A stretch of 64,000 nucleotides of DNA. It comes from Steroidobacter agaridevorans (GTDB lineage Bacteria; Pseudomonadota; Gammaproteobacteria; Steroidobacterales; Steroidobacteraceae). This document shows, one piece after another, positions 1 to 8,196 of this stretch. The stretch covers positions 587,556 to 651,555 of the forward strand of contig NZ_BLJO01000005.1 of NCBI RefSeq assembly GCF_009932555.1. The letters run 5' to 3'. The position numbers and the translations under genes are program-made. Below the pieces are notes generated by a model. It searched no databases. It was not told the DNA's origin and saw only the letters and a program-made list of their open reading frames with translations. The first letter of the stretch is position 1. Each line of letters begins with the position of its first letter.

Positions 1-3000
1 CCGCCACAGTGGCGACCGTGCCGGGCATCGGCGCGCCGACCTGGTTGGCGTCGGTGGGCTCGGCTTTGCGGCGAGGCGGTTTCAGCGCGACCTGGCTGCG
101 ATCGGGCACCTTCACTGAGCGCGGCTGGCCGTTCAACTCGAAGAACACCGTGCGCGTGCCATCTTCATGGCTGTCGCTCACCGCGACGAAGCGAACGATG
201 AGGGACTTGCCGCGGTCGATGTCGACCGTGACTTCATCGCCCGGCTCCATGCCGTAGAAGAACAGCGGCGTCGGCAACACGCTGACACGGCCATAGTCGA
301 GCCGGTTCTTCATGTAGTCGAGGAACACCTTCGGGTACATCAAGTACGACGCGAATTCCTCATCCGTGATCTCGCGCCAGGTCTTGTTCTGGGCTTCATC
401 GCGCGCCTTCTTCAGATCGATCGGCGCCAGCACCTCGCCGGGGCGACCGGTCATCGGCGCAACTCCCTTCAGCACCTTCTCTTGCAGAGCCGACGGGAAA
501 CCGCCATATGGCTGGCCGAGATCGCCGCGGAACAGCGAGACGACCGATTCGGGGAAGGCGATTTCAGTATCGGGATCGAGCACCTGCTCGGGCGTGAGAT
601 TGCTGGTGACCATCATGATCGCCATGTCGCCGACGACCTTGGAGGTCGGCGTGACCTTCACGATGTCACCGAACATCTCGTTCACCTTGGCGTAAGCGCG
701 CGCCACTTCCGGCCAGCGCACGTCGTCGATGCCAAGGGAGCGCGCTTGCTCGCGCAGGTTGGTGAACTGTCCACCGGGCATGCCATGGACATACACCTCG
801 GACGCACCCGAGCGCAGGTCGCTCTCGAACGCGCTGTAGCAGTGACGCACCTGTTCCCAGTAGCCGGACAGCACGCGCAGATTTTCTGGATTGAGTCCGG
901 AGTCACGCGGGCTGTGACGCAGGGCTTCGACGATCGAACCCAGGTTGGGCTGCGAAGTGAGACCGCTCATGGCGTCCAACGCACCATCGACCGCATCGGC
1001 GCCCGCATCGACGGCCGCGAGCACGCTGGCGGCGGCGATGCCGCTCGTGTCGTGCGTATGGAAGTGCACCGGCAGGCCGACCTCTTCCTTCAACGCCTTG
1101 ACCAGCGTGTAAGCAGCGTGCGGCTGGCACAAACCCGCCATGTCCTTGATGCCGAGAATGTGCGCACCCGCCGACTTCAACTCGTGCGCCATCGACAAGT
1201 AGTACTTCAAGTCGTACTTGGTCTGGCGCGGATCGGTCAGATTACCGGTGTAGCAAATCGCAGCCTCGCAGAGCGCACCCGACTCGCGAACGGCGTCGAT
1301 CGCGACGCGCATGTTCTCGACCCAGTTCAGCGAATCGAACACTCGGAACAAGTCGATGCCCGACTGCGCCGCCTGCTTCACGAAATACTTCACGACGTTG
1401 TCGGGATAATTGGTATATCCGACCGCGTTCGCCGAACGCAGCAGCATCTGCAACAGCAGGTTCGGCATGGCGCTGCGGAATTCCTGCAATCGCTCCCACG
1501 GGCACTCGTTGAGGAAGCGCATTGCCACGTCGAACGTCGCGCCGCCCCAGCACTCGACCGAGAACAGATCGGGCAGCAGGCTCGCGTAGTACGGCGCGAT
1601 GGCCTTCATGTCATAGGTGCGGAAGCGCGTGGCGAGCAGCGATTGATGCGCATCTCGCATCGTCGTGTCAGTGAGCAGCACGCGCTTCTGCTCGAGCATC
1701 CATTGCGCGAACTTGTCGGGGCCCAGTTCGTCGAGCTTCTGCTTGGTGCCGGACGCGGGTGCGGGCAACTCGACCTTGGGTAGCTTCGGCTGCACCAGTC
1801 GCTGCGGCTTCGGTCGCGACTTCACTTCGGGATTGCCGTTCACGACGACATCGCCGATGAAGTTCAGCAAGCGCGACGCGCGATCCTTCTTGCGCGGGAA
1901 ACGGAACAGCTCGGGCGTCTGATCGATGAACTTGGTCGTGTACTCGGCGGACGCGAACTGCGGATGCAGGATCAACTGGTCGAGGAAGCGCAGATTCGTT
2001 ACCACGCCACGCACGCGGAACTCCCACAACGCGCGATGCATGCGGGCGATCGTCTCGGCGGGAGTCGGCGACCACGCCGTCACTTTCACCAGCAGCGAAT
2101 CGTAGGAGCGGGTAATGATCGCGCCCGAATACGCCGTGCCCGCATCGAGACGGATGCCGAAGCCCGCTGGGCTGCGATAAGCCGTGATGCGGCCGTAGTC
2201 GGGAATGAAGTTGTTTTCGGGGTCTTCAGTGGTCACGCGACACTGCATCGCGTAGCCATTGAGCCGAATGTCTTCCTGCTTCGGCACGCCACTGTCGGCG
2301 TCGCCGATCCTCGCCCCTTCGGCGATCCGGATCTGAGCGCGCACGATGTCGATGCCGGTGACGGCCTCAGTCACCGTGTGCTCGACCTGCACGCGCGGGT
2401 TCACTTCGATGAAATAGAACTTGCCGCTATCGGCGTCCTGTAGGAACTCCACGGTGCCCGCATTGAGATAGCGCACCGCGCGGCCGATCTTGAGCGCCTC
2501 TTCACACAGCGACTCACGCTGCTCGGCGTTGAAGAACGTGGCCGGCGCGCGCTCGATGACCTTTTGATTGCGGCGCTGAACGGTGCAATCGCGCTCGAAC
2601 AGATGCACCAGGTTGCCGTGCGCGTCGCCCAGCAACTGGACTTCGATATGGCGCGCCCGACGAACCAGCTTCTCCAGATAGACCTCGTCGTTGCCGAAAG
2701 CCGCCTTGGCCTCGCGCCGGGCCGTGGCCACCATTTCGGGCAGCTCCTTCTCGGTCTCGACGATGCGCATGCCGCGACCGCCGCCGCCCCAGCTCGCCTT
2801 GAGCATGACGGGAAAGCCGACTTCGCGGGCCAGGCGCAATGTTTCTGCGTCATCGCGCGGCAACGGCGGAGTTGCAGGCATGACCGGCACGCCGGCCGAG
2901 ACGGCGAGATTGCGCGCCATCACCTTGTTGCCCAGGCGACGCATGATCTCCGGCGTCGGGCCGATGAAAATCAAACCCGCGGCGGCACAGGCTTCGGCGA

Positions 3001-3283
3001 ACTCGGGATTCTCAGACAAGAAACCGTAGCCGGGATGGATGGCGTCGACATGCGCGGCCTTCGCGATGCGCACGATGTCAGCAATATCCAGGTAGGCCTC
3101 GACCGGCGTTTTGCCCGCGCCGACCAGATAACTCTCGTCCGCCTTCATGCGATGCAATGAGAAGCGGTCTTCCTGCGAGTAGATCGCGACGGTGCGGATG
3201 CCGAGCTCGGCGGCCGCACGCATGACGCGAATGGCGATCTCGCCGCGGTTCGCGATCAGCAGGCTCTTTATTTTCTGAGGCAT
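1..3283 (-). CDS. pyc: Pyruvate carboxylase, 3' end cut by window edge
   Basis: This single-chain biotin enzyme carboxylates pyruvate to oxaloacetate with ATP and bicarbonate and so refills the TCA cycle. I translated about 1094 codons from the ATG at 3283. The N-terminus (KSLLIANRGEIAIRVMRAA) is a biotin carboxylase start, and an ATP-grasp glycine loop GGGGRGMR lies near residue 165. The carboxyltransferase domain begins near residue 575 (VECWGGATFDVAMRFLNE) and carries HTHDTSG further on. The visible end reads VGAPMPGTVATV, the start of the biotinyl domain. Only about 50 residues, including the biotinylated AMKM lysine, are missing beyond position 1. Fused BC-CT-BCCP order separates it from the two-subunit form and from oxaloacetate decarboxylase. 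It appears to be transcribed alone. Confidence 0.95.
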   Translation of the reverse strand, partial: MPQKIKSLLIANRGEIAIRVMRAAAELGIRTVAIYSQEDRFSLHRMKADESYLVGAGKTPVEAYLDIADIVRIAKAAHVDAIHPGYGFLSENPEFAEACAAAGLIFIGPTPEIMRRLGNKVMARNLAVSAGVPVMPATPPLPRDDAETLRLAREVGFPVMLKASWGGGGRGMRIVETEKELPEMVATARREAKAAFGNDEVYLEKLVRRARHIEVQLLGDAHGNLVHLFERDCTVQRRNQKVIERAPATFFNAEQRESLCEEALKIGRAVRYLNAGTVEFLQDADSGKFYFIEVNPRVQVEHTVTEAVTGIDIVRAQIRIAEGARIGDADSGVPKQEDIRLNGYAMQCRVTTEDPENNFIPDYGRITAYRSPAGFGIRLDAGTAYSGAIITRSYDSLLVKVTAWSPTPAETIARMHRALWEFRVRGVVTNLRFLDQLILHPQFASAEYTTKFIDQTPELFRFPRKKDRASRLLNFIGDVVVNGNPEVKSRPKPQRLVQPKLPKVELPAPASGTKQKLDELGPDKFAQWMLEQKRVLLTDTTMRDAHQSLLATRFRTYDMKAIAPYYASLLPDLFSVECWGGATFDVAMRFLNECPWERLQEFRSAMPNLLLQMLLRSANAVGYTNYPDNVVKYFVKQAAQSGIDLFRVFDSLNWVENMRVAIDAVRESGALCEAAICYTGNLTDPRQTKYDLKYYLSMAHELKSAGAHILGIKDMAGLCQPHAAYTLVKALKEEVGLPVHFHTHDTSGIAAASVLAAVDAGADAVDGALDAMSGLTSQPNLGSIVEALRHSPRDSGLNPENLRVLSGYWEQVRHCYSAFESDLRSGASEVYVHGMPGGQFTNLREQARSLGIDDVRWPEVARAYAKVNEMFGDIVKVTPTSKVVGDMAIMMVTSNLTPEQVLDPDTEIAFPESVVSLFRGDLGQPYGGFPSALQEKVLKGVAPMTGRPGEVLAPIDLKKARDEAQNKTWREITDEEFASYLMYPKVFLDYMKNRLDYGRVSVLPTPLFFYGMEPGDEVTVDIDRGKSLIVRFVAVSDSHEDGTRTVFFELNGQPRSVKVPDRSQVALKPPRRKAEPTDANQVGAPMPGTVATVA

Positions 3284-3329
3284 GACAACACTCGCCGCCC
3301 GCACCAGCTGCCGGGCCTTCTGTAGTAGT

Positions 3330-3370
3330 CATCGAGTAGTCGATGGAAGTGCGCTGCTTTTGGCAGCGCA
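3330..3370. repeat. Two adjacent inverted repeats before pyc
   Basis: CATCGA-GTAG-TCGATG lies at 3330-3345, and TGCGCTGC-TTTTG-GCAGCGCA, a perfect 8-bp stem, at 3350-3370. They sit in the 225-bp gap between the end of the diguanylate cyclase gene and the start of pyc, both on the minus strand. The second could end transcription from the cyclase gene, or the pair could be an operator or leader for pyc. There is no clear U-run. Confidence 0.5.
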
Positions 3371-3508
3371 AGATGCATCGATCATAGCCGCCGGAGGACC
3401 ACTCGCAAGGCCGAGGCCAATAGGGTTTCGAGATCAAAGTATCGGCCGCGACGATGACACCGCTGGCATGCAAGGCCAATGCGTGGGAAGACGCTTTGAC
3501 AGCGCTTT

Positions 3509-4828
3509 CTAGTGCGCGGCGCCGGCTTCGGCGGCGGCTTCTTTGCGAAACGAGCCGGTGGTCAGCTCGCCGTATTCCTTGTCCATGATGACGATGCAAT
3601 TGCGGCCGCGCTCCTTGGCCGCGTACAGCGCCTCGTCCGCGAGCTGGATGAAGCCGTAGTGACTGCGATCGCTCATCGGCTGGACGCAAGCGATGCCGAT
3701 GCTCACGGTCAAGCGTTTGCCCGATACGGGGGACGCAGCGTGGGCGATGGCGAGAGATTCGATGCCAGCCTGGATCTGAAGCGCCATATCTTCCGCATGC
3801 TGGCGGCTCGCGTCATAGAGGACCATGGCGAACTCTTCGCCACCATAGCGCGCGGCGATATCCAACGGCCGGCGCGCATGACTGCTCAACGACCAGGCGA
3901 CGCGTCGCAGGCACTCGTCGCCCGCCTGGTGGCCGAAGCGATCGTTATAGGATTTGAAATGATCGATGTCGATCATGAGCAAGGTCAGCGGCCGGCCTTC
4001 GCGCGCCGCCTGCGCCCAGACCCGGTCGAGGTGCTCGTCGAACGTGCGGCGATTGGCGATGCCGGTCAAACCATCACGACGCGCCGTTTCGATCAGCAAC
4101 TGCGATTCGAGGAAGTTGGTGCGATTGGCCCGCTCCAGCGAATAACAAACGATCGCTCCGATGGCGTTGGTGAACAGCAATACGCCTACATCGACCAGTC
4201 GCTGCGAGGCCGGCAGTCCGGCCAGCGTCGCGATGATGGGATAGGACACCAGCACCAGCAGCGAAGAGCCCAGCGCCGGCCGGAATGCCAGGCCCAGCAT
4301 CAGATAGTTGTAGATCATGGCCAGCACCACCGAGGCGATCAGACTGATGCCCTGGCTGGCCGCGATCACCGCGAGCACCACCACACCGACGCCGAAGAGC
4401 GTGGCGCCATAGGGACATACGACGGGATACCAGCGCTGATACAGCCGGCTATGCACCAGGATCAGCGCGATCAGAAAGATCGGCCCGAGGACGGTGAGGC
4501 GGATCAGATCCAGCGGCCGGTGCACGGCGCCCGGCAGCACGAAATGAGTGAGCGCCGAAAAGCCGATGACGAAGCCGATGCCCAGCAGCAGATTGCGACT
4601 GATCTGGGCGCGATTCTTGGCGAGATGCGCGCGGCGGAAGCGCCGTTCCAGATCGGGATCGTCGAACTCGAGGCGTGGAAAGCCGCGCTGGAGCTGCAAC
4701 GCGTAAGCAGACTGGGGCGGCGCGTCTGCACCGCCTGCGTAACTCGTTCTTGCCGCGGCTTCCGGGATTAGTTCGAATCCTGATGATGTTTGCGACGGTC
4801 GCGCGCGTCCTTGATCAAGCGTCGCCAT
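3509..4828 (-). CDS. Membrane diguanylate cyclase (GGDEF)
   Basis: Makes the second messenger cyclic di-GMP from two GTP. The 439-residue protein has a cytoplasmic N-terminus, then about six hydrophobic segments between roughly residues 80 and 240 (for example LLLGIGFVIGFSALTHFVL), and a C-terminal GGDEF domain from about residue 250. The active site reads RYGGEEF. An inhibitory I-site RPLD sits exactly five residues before it, so product inhibition is expected. No EAL domain follows. The sensory membrane part is not one I recognise. The start is uncertain: the ATG at 4828 lies inside the preceding small gene, and a TTG about 43 codons in is an alternative. The two genes are probably co-transcribed. 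Confidence 0.9.
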   Translation of the reverse strand: MATLDQGRARPSQTSSGFELIPEAAARTSYAGGADAPPQSAYALQLQRGFPRLEFDDPDLERRFRRAHLAKNRAQISRNLLLGIGFVIGFSALTHFVLPGAVHRPLDLIRLTVLGPIFLIALILVHSRLYQRWYPVVCPYGATLFGVGVVVLAVIAASQGISLIASVVLAMIYNYLMLGLAFRPALGSSLLVLVSYPIIATLAGLPASQRLVDVGVLLFTNAIGAIVCYSLERANRTNFLESQLLIETARRDGLTGIANRRTFDEHLDRVWAQAAREGRPLTLLMIDIDHFKSYNDRFGHQAGDECLRRVAWSLSSHARRPLDIAARYGGEEFAMVLYDASRQHAEDMALQIQAGIESLAIAHAASPVSGKRLTVSIGIACVQPMSDRSHYGFIQLADEALYAAKERGRNCIVIMDKEYGELTTGSFRKEAAAEAGAAH

Positions 4829-4983
4829 ACTTCGTAGGCATCCCAGCCCCCGGTCGATTCGATGGTTGGCTCGATCACCGTGTCCACGCCGATGTCCGGC
4901 ACGGTCAAGGCGCCGAGCTGATCGGCATTAGCCGCGGATCCTCCGCTGATCTGGCTGACGATGGGTTTGATTAGTGTGCTCAT
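4768..4983 (-). CDS. Small protein overlapping the diguanylate cyclase start
   Basis: A 71-residue protein from the ATG at 4983, or 81 residues if the upstream GTG at 5013 is used. The N-terminal half is polar and Gly/Ala-rich. The C-terminus is a charged, helix-like segment (DAYEVWRRLIKDARDRR). There is no signal peptide or membrane segment. It ends 61 bp inside the annotated cyclase gene, in another frame on the same strand, which suggests translational coupling or a misplaced cyclase start. I do not recognise a family. Support is its position and protein-like composition rather than homology. Confidence 0.5.
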   Translation of the reverse strand: MSTLIKPIVSQISGGSAANADQLGALTVPDIGVDTVIEPTIESTGGWDAYEVWRRLIKDARDRRKHHQDSN

Positions 4984-5300
4984 AAAAAAAGTCAGTCGGC
5001 GGAGCGCTCTCACGCGGCTGCGGATGGAAAAAACGGACCCATGTTATTTCTCACCCGGTCGTAAAAGCGTGCGCAGTTCTCAGTTTGGGGACTCAGGGCG
5101 TCTTCGTTGAGACTTCCGTGCGCGAGACACTCGACAGACGTGGGGACGCGTTTGAAACCGCTCTATTATGTTCAAGCGACCAACGCGCTAGCCAGTAGGC
5201 CGAATGTAAACCTCGCTAATAACTTGTGCTAGTCGGGGCGAAAAATAAAACTCACCCGCTAAATCGCGGCGCTGCGATATCCGGATTCGCTCGAGCCCGT

Positions 5301-5328
5301 TGAAATTGATTCGCTGAAATTGATCCGC
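5301..5328. repeat. Tandem 14-bp direct repeat
   Basis: TGAAATTGATTCGC is followed at once by TGAAATTGATCCGC, with 13 of 14 positions the same. It lies 93 bp downstream of the gshA stop and about 320 bp upstream of the minus-strand small gene. Adjacent half-sites like this can be a regulator-binding site, but no matching regulator is evident nearby. Confidence 0.55.
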
Positions 5329-5384
5329 TGACGATCCGGCCCGAACTTGTCATCGATCGAAAGCGGCCAAGGCCCTTTCGATAC

Positions 5385-5414
5385 GTCTCGCAAAAGGCGC
5401 GACTTTTGCGAGAC
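5385..5414. repeat. Dispersed palindrome, copy 1
   Basis: A perfect 12-bp stem, GTCTCGCAAAAG with CTTTTGCGAGAC, closes the 6-base loop GCGCGA. It sits 7 bp past the gshA stop, so it may act as a terminator or 3'-end stabiliser. Its 20-bp core at 5390-5409, GCAAAAGGCGCGACTTTTGC, recurs with one change at 18209-18228, including the loop. That marks it as a repeat family rather than a simple terminator. Confidence 0.75.
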
Positions 5415-5420
5415 TAGACT

Positions 5421-7004
5421 CTACCGCTCGAAATATTTGATCAGGAACTGGTCGAAAGTCATGTCGTCGGCGGCTTCGATCGACGCCTGTCGCTCCAGCG
5501 ACTGTTCGGCTTCGGCACTGAATTCCGCCAGGCGCTGTTCGTTGGGCGGATACAGATCCACAAAGTACGCTTTGTGGACGCGAGACATCCGCAGCGCGAA
5601 TTGCGCGAAGCTCTCGCCTGTCGTACGCAACTCTTGCAGACTGCGCGCCGACGGCGTGCGATCGACATCGTCGATCTTGGTCTGTTGCAAGTCCAACGCG
5701 GCGGTGTACGGCTTGCGCTCGTCGCCTTGATCCAGCAGCTCGCAGATGCCCCGCATCGAGTCGATGAGCTCCAGCGCCCAGGTCCGCAATTCTACGGGCC
5801 GTCCATTGCGATTTAATTTCAACCCCGGCTCGCGCCCGCGGCGCGCCACGATGGCGTGATTGGCATCGAGGTGCGCCTGCTCGCCGGCATCGATCGGCTC
5901 GCTTTGTTTCAGCACACATAGCGCCGCGAACGCTTCCAGGAAGCGCAACTTGTTTTGATTGACACCGACCGGGTCGAACGCGCTCACGTCGAGCGCTCGA
6001 AATTCCACATATTCGACACCGCCACGGCGCAACGCTTGCGACGGATGCTCGCCGGAGCGGGCCACGCGCTTGGGACGGATGTAACTGTAGTATTCGTTCT
6101 CGATCTGCAGCAGGTTGGCGTTGAGCTGCCGGTATTCGCCGTCCACCTTGACGCCAAGCTTCTGATATTCCGGATGCGGCGTGCTGACCGCGGCGGTCAG
6201 GTCGCGCACGTACTCATCGAGGCTGTTGACCGAGATCTGCACCCCGGCCTGGCTCTTGTTGCGATAGCCCAGGTCGCTCATGCGCAGCGACGTTGCATAC
6301 GGGGCATAAAGCGTGCCCGGGGCGAATGTTTCCAGCTGATGATCGCGGCCGCGCACGAACGAGCTGCACAGCGCCGGCGAGTTGCCGAACAAATACAGGA
6401 TCAGCCAGCCGTGGCGCCGGTAGTTTCTCAGCAAAGAGAAATATTGCTCCGAGATGAAATGCGCGTCGGCGCGCGGCTCCTGCAAGACTTCGGCCAGCAC
6501 CGGCCAGAACTGTTGTGGAAAGGAGTAATTGAAGTGCACGCCGGAAATCGCTTGCATCATCCGGCCGTAACGATTGCCCAGGCCGAGCCGGTACACCTCT
6601 TTCATCTGGCCGATATTCGAGCGGCCGTAGCGTGCGATGGGAATTTCAGCGTCGCCCGTCAGCATGCAGGGCATGCTGGTTGCCCATAGCAGCTGCTCGC
6701 CCAGATGGCGGTAGACGAACTGATGCAGGTCGCATAAATATTGCAGCAGTTGCCAGGACTCGCGGAACGCGGGCGTCACCAGCTCGATCAAGGCTTCCGA
6801 ATAATCGGTGGTGATGTGCTCGTGAGAGAGCGCCGAGCCCAGCGCGACCGGATGCGGGCTGTGCTCGATGCGGCCGTCGGCGGAGACGCGCAGCGATTCC
6901 TTTTCCACGCCCTTCAGGCCGTTCTGCAGGACACGCGGCTCGCGGGTATTGATCAGCGTCGCCAGGCGACGCTCGAAAGCGCGATCGATGCCGGAGCTGC
7001 TCAT
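5421..7004 (-). CDS. gshA: Glutamate-cysteine ligase
   Basis: Joins glutamate to cysteine through the gamma-carboxyl using ATP, the first and rate-setting step of glutathione synthesis in the cytoplasm. The 527-residue length matches the gammaproteobacterial GshA type (about 518 in E. coli). Landmarks are GLKGVEKESLRV near residue 30, the DYSEALIELVTP segment near residue 68, SGVHFNYSF near 155, and the VEYVEFRALDVSAFDPVG block near 330. The ATG at 7004 gives a standard N-terminus. It stands alone between two diguanylate cyclase genes, with a long palindrome just past its stop. No gshB is in the window. Confidence 0.96.
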   Translation of the reverse strand: MSSSGIDRAFERRLATLINTREPRVLQNGLKGVEKESLRVSADGRIEHSPHPVALGSALSHEHITTDYSEALIELVTPAFRESWQLLQYLCDLHQFVYRHLGEQLLWATSMPCMLTGDAEIPIARYGRSNIGQMKEVYRLGLGNRYGRMMQAISGVHFNYSFPQQFWPVLAEVLQEPRADAHFISEQYFSLLRNYRRHGWLILYLFGNSPALCSSFVRGRDHQLETFAPGTLYAPYATSLRMSDLGYRNKSQAGVQISVNSLDEYVRDLTAAVSTPHPEYQKLGVKVDGEYRQLNANLLQIENEYYSYIRPKRVARSGEHPSQALRRGGVEYVEFRALDVSAFDPVGVNQNKLRFLEAFAALCVLKQSEPIDAGEQAHLDANHAIVARRGREPGLKLNRNGRPVELRTWALELIDSMRGICELLDQGDERKPYTAALDLQQTKIDDVDRTPSARSLQELRTTGESFAQFALRMSRVHKAYFVDLYPPNEQRLAEFSAEAEQSLERQASIEAADDMTFDQFLIKYFER

Positions 7005-7174
7005 GACTCATCAGAAAGGTAAATGGCCGGCAAGTTTCACGACCCACGTGCGAGGCGTCAAGCGTTCCGCCGGAACAACAAAAGTGAATGACCAGTTGCG
7101 TTTCGTAAAGTCTGATACCGCAAAAGCGGCCACTATGCTCTGATTACCCCATCCCGACCGAGCGCAGGAGATCC

Positions 7175-8068
7175 GTGGAGCTGCCGATTGCCTTCGATCT
7201 GGAGTACGCATCCTCGTATCTGTCGATCGGAGTGGTCGCAGCCCTGGCACTGACGGCTATTGCCGCTTTGGCACGGACCCTGTTCCTGCATACCCGCCTG
7301 GCCCGGCGCACCCGGGAGCTGGAAATCGAGCTGGCGCAACGCCAGCGCGTCGAGACCGAGCTGCAGACAATCCGTGACGATTTGGAGAATCGGGTCCGCG
7401 AGCGCACCCAGGCACTGGAAGCGCGCAACGAGGAGCTCAGCCGCGTGCGGCTCGCGCTGGAAACCGCCAATCGACGCCTCCGGCGCCTGGTCGCCGCCGA
7501 CCCGCTCACCGGCATCGCCAACCGGCGTCATTTCGACCGGGTGCTCGATCGCGAAGTGCGCCGTGCCCGCCGCGAACGGCAGCCGTTGTCGTTGATCTTC
7601 CTAGATGTTGACGAGTTCAAGCACTTCAACGACACCTATGGTCACGCCCATGGCGATGAGGTCTTGCGCCGGGTCGCGCGAACCCTGGACGAAAGCTTCC
7701 GTCGCGGCGGCGACCTGGTCGCCCGCTACGGCGGCGAAGAGTTCGCCGTGGTATTGCCAGGCATGGATGCTCACCGCGCCGGCCTGTACGCCGAGCGCTT
7801 GCGGCGCCGGATCTGGCGGATGGCAATTCCATGCAGTTCGGCTCAAACCGGCGAACGCATCACGATCAGTGGCGGCGTCGCCGCGATCGCGCCGGGCACG
7901 CCCGGCTTTCACGATACAACGCCGGATGCATTGCTAAAGGCGGCCGATCAAGCGCTCTACAAGGCCAAATGCCAGGGACGCAACCGCATCGCCATGGCCG
8001 CCAGCCAGGACGCCCGTGCACCAGTCCCGAGCACGCCCGACCGACCGGTCATCGATCTCGCCTCCTGA
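7175..8068 (+). CDS. Membrane-anchored diguanylate cyclase
   Basis: A 297-residue cyclic di-GMP synthase starting at GTG 7175, with a good ribosome site (GCAGGAG) just before it. One membrane segment lies near residues 15-37. A charged coiled-coil region follows at about 40-110 (RELEIELAQRQRVETELQ), then a GGDEF domain. The catalytic motif is RYGGEEF, with the I-site RGGD five residues earlier. There is no periplasmic sensor domain to speak of, so the signal may come through the coiled coil or a partner. It is divergent from gshA across a 170-bp gap. This is the second GGDEF protein within 4 kb, unrelated outside the catalytic domain. Confidence 0.92.
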   Translation: MELPIAFDLEYASSYLSIGVVAALALTAIAALARTLFLHTRLARRTRELEIELAQRQRVETELQTIRDDLENRVRERTQALEARNEELSRVRLALETANRRLRRLVAADPLTGIANRRHFDRVLDREVRRARRERQPLSLIFLDVDEFKHFNDTYGHAHGDEVLRRVARTLDESFRRGGDLVARYGGEEFAVVLPGMDAHRAGLYAERLRRRIWRMAIPCSSAQTGERITISGGVAAIAPGTPGFHDTTPDALLKAADQALYKAKCQGRNRIAMAASQDARAPVPSTPDRPVIDLAS

Positions 8069-8146
8069 GCTTTCCTGTCTTGCGCCATTCCTTTGCCGTC
8101 GGCGTATAGTCGATTCGTCGCATTCATCCTCGATAACAACAGTTAC

Positions 8147-8180
8147 AAGGAATGTGGGTCGCGAGCGATTAGCATTCCTT
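8147..8180 (+). promoter_or_regulatory. Hairpin leader before the permease operon
   Basis: AAGGAATG at 8147-8154 pairs perfectly with CATTCCTT at 8173-8180. The enclosed loop holds a small second hairpin, TCGC-GA-GCGA. The 3' arm runs into TTTTGC, then the ribosome site GGGAG and the ATG at 8197. A stem ending in U's this close to the start could act as an attenuator or could hide the ribosome site. No known riboswitch class is recognised. Confidence 0.45.
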
Positions 8181-8196
8181 TTGCAGGGAGAATCGC

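Larger units (their letters stand above)
4984..5420. other. 437-bp gap between the small gene and gshA
   Basis: No convincing gene is seen. The gap should hold the promoter for the small gene and the cyclase, both minus strand, and the end of the gshA transcript. Two structured elements near the gshA end are listed separately: a tandem 14-mer at 5301-5328 and a long palindrome at 5385-5414. The rest is relatively AT-rich for this genome. Confidence 0.6.

Noticed and set aside
167-1783. Long open frame (538 codons) on the plus strand inside pyc
   Set aside because: It is antisense to pyruvate carboxylase in a high-GC gene, with Arg/His/Gln-rich composition and no ribosome site, so it is a codon-bias shadow.
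3512-4771. Open frame of 419 codons antisense to the diguanylate cyclase
   Set aside because: The translation has no domain and a low-complexity composition. The GGDEF reading on the other strand is clear.
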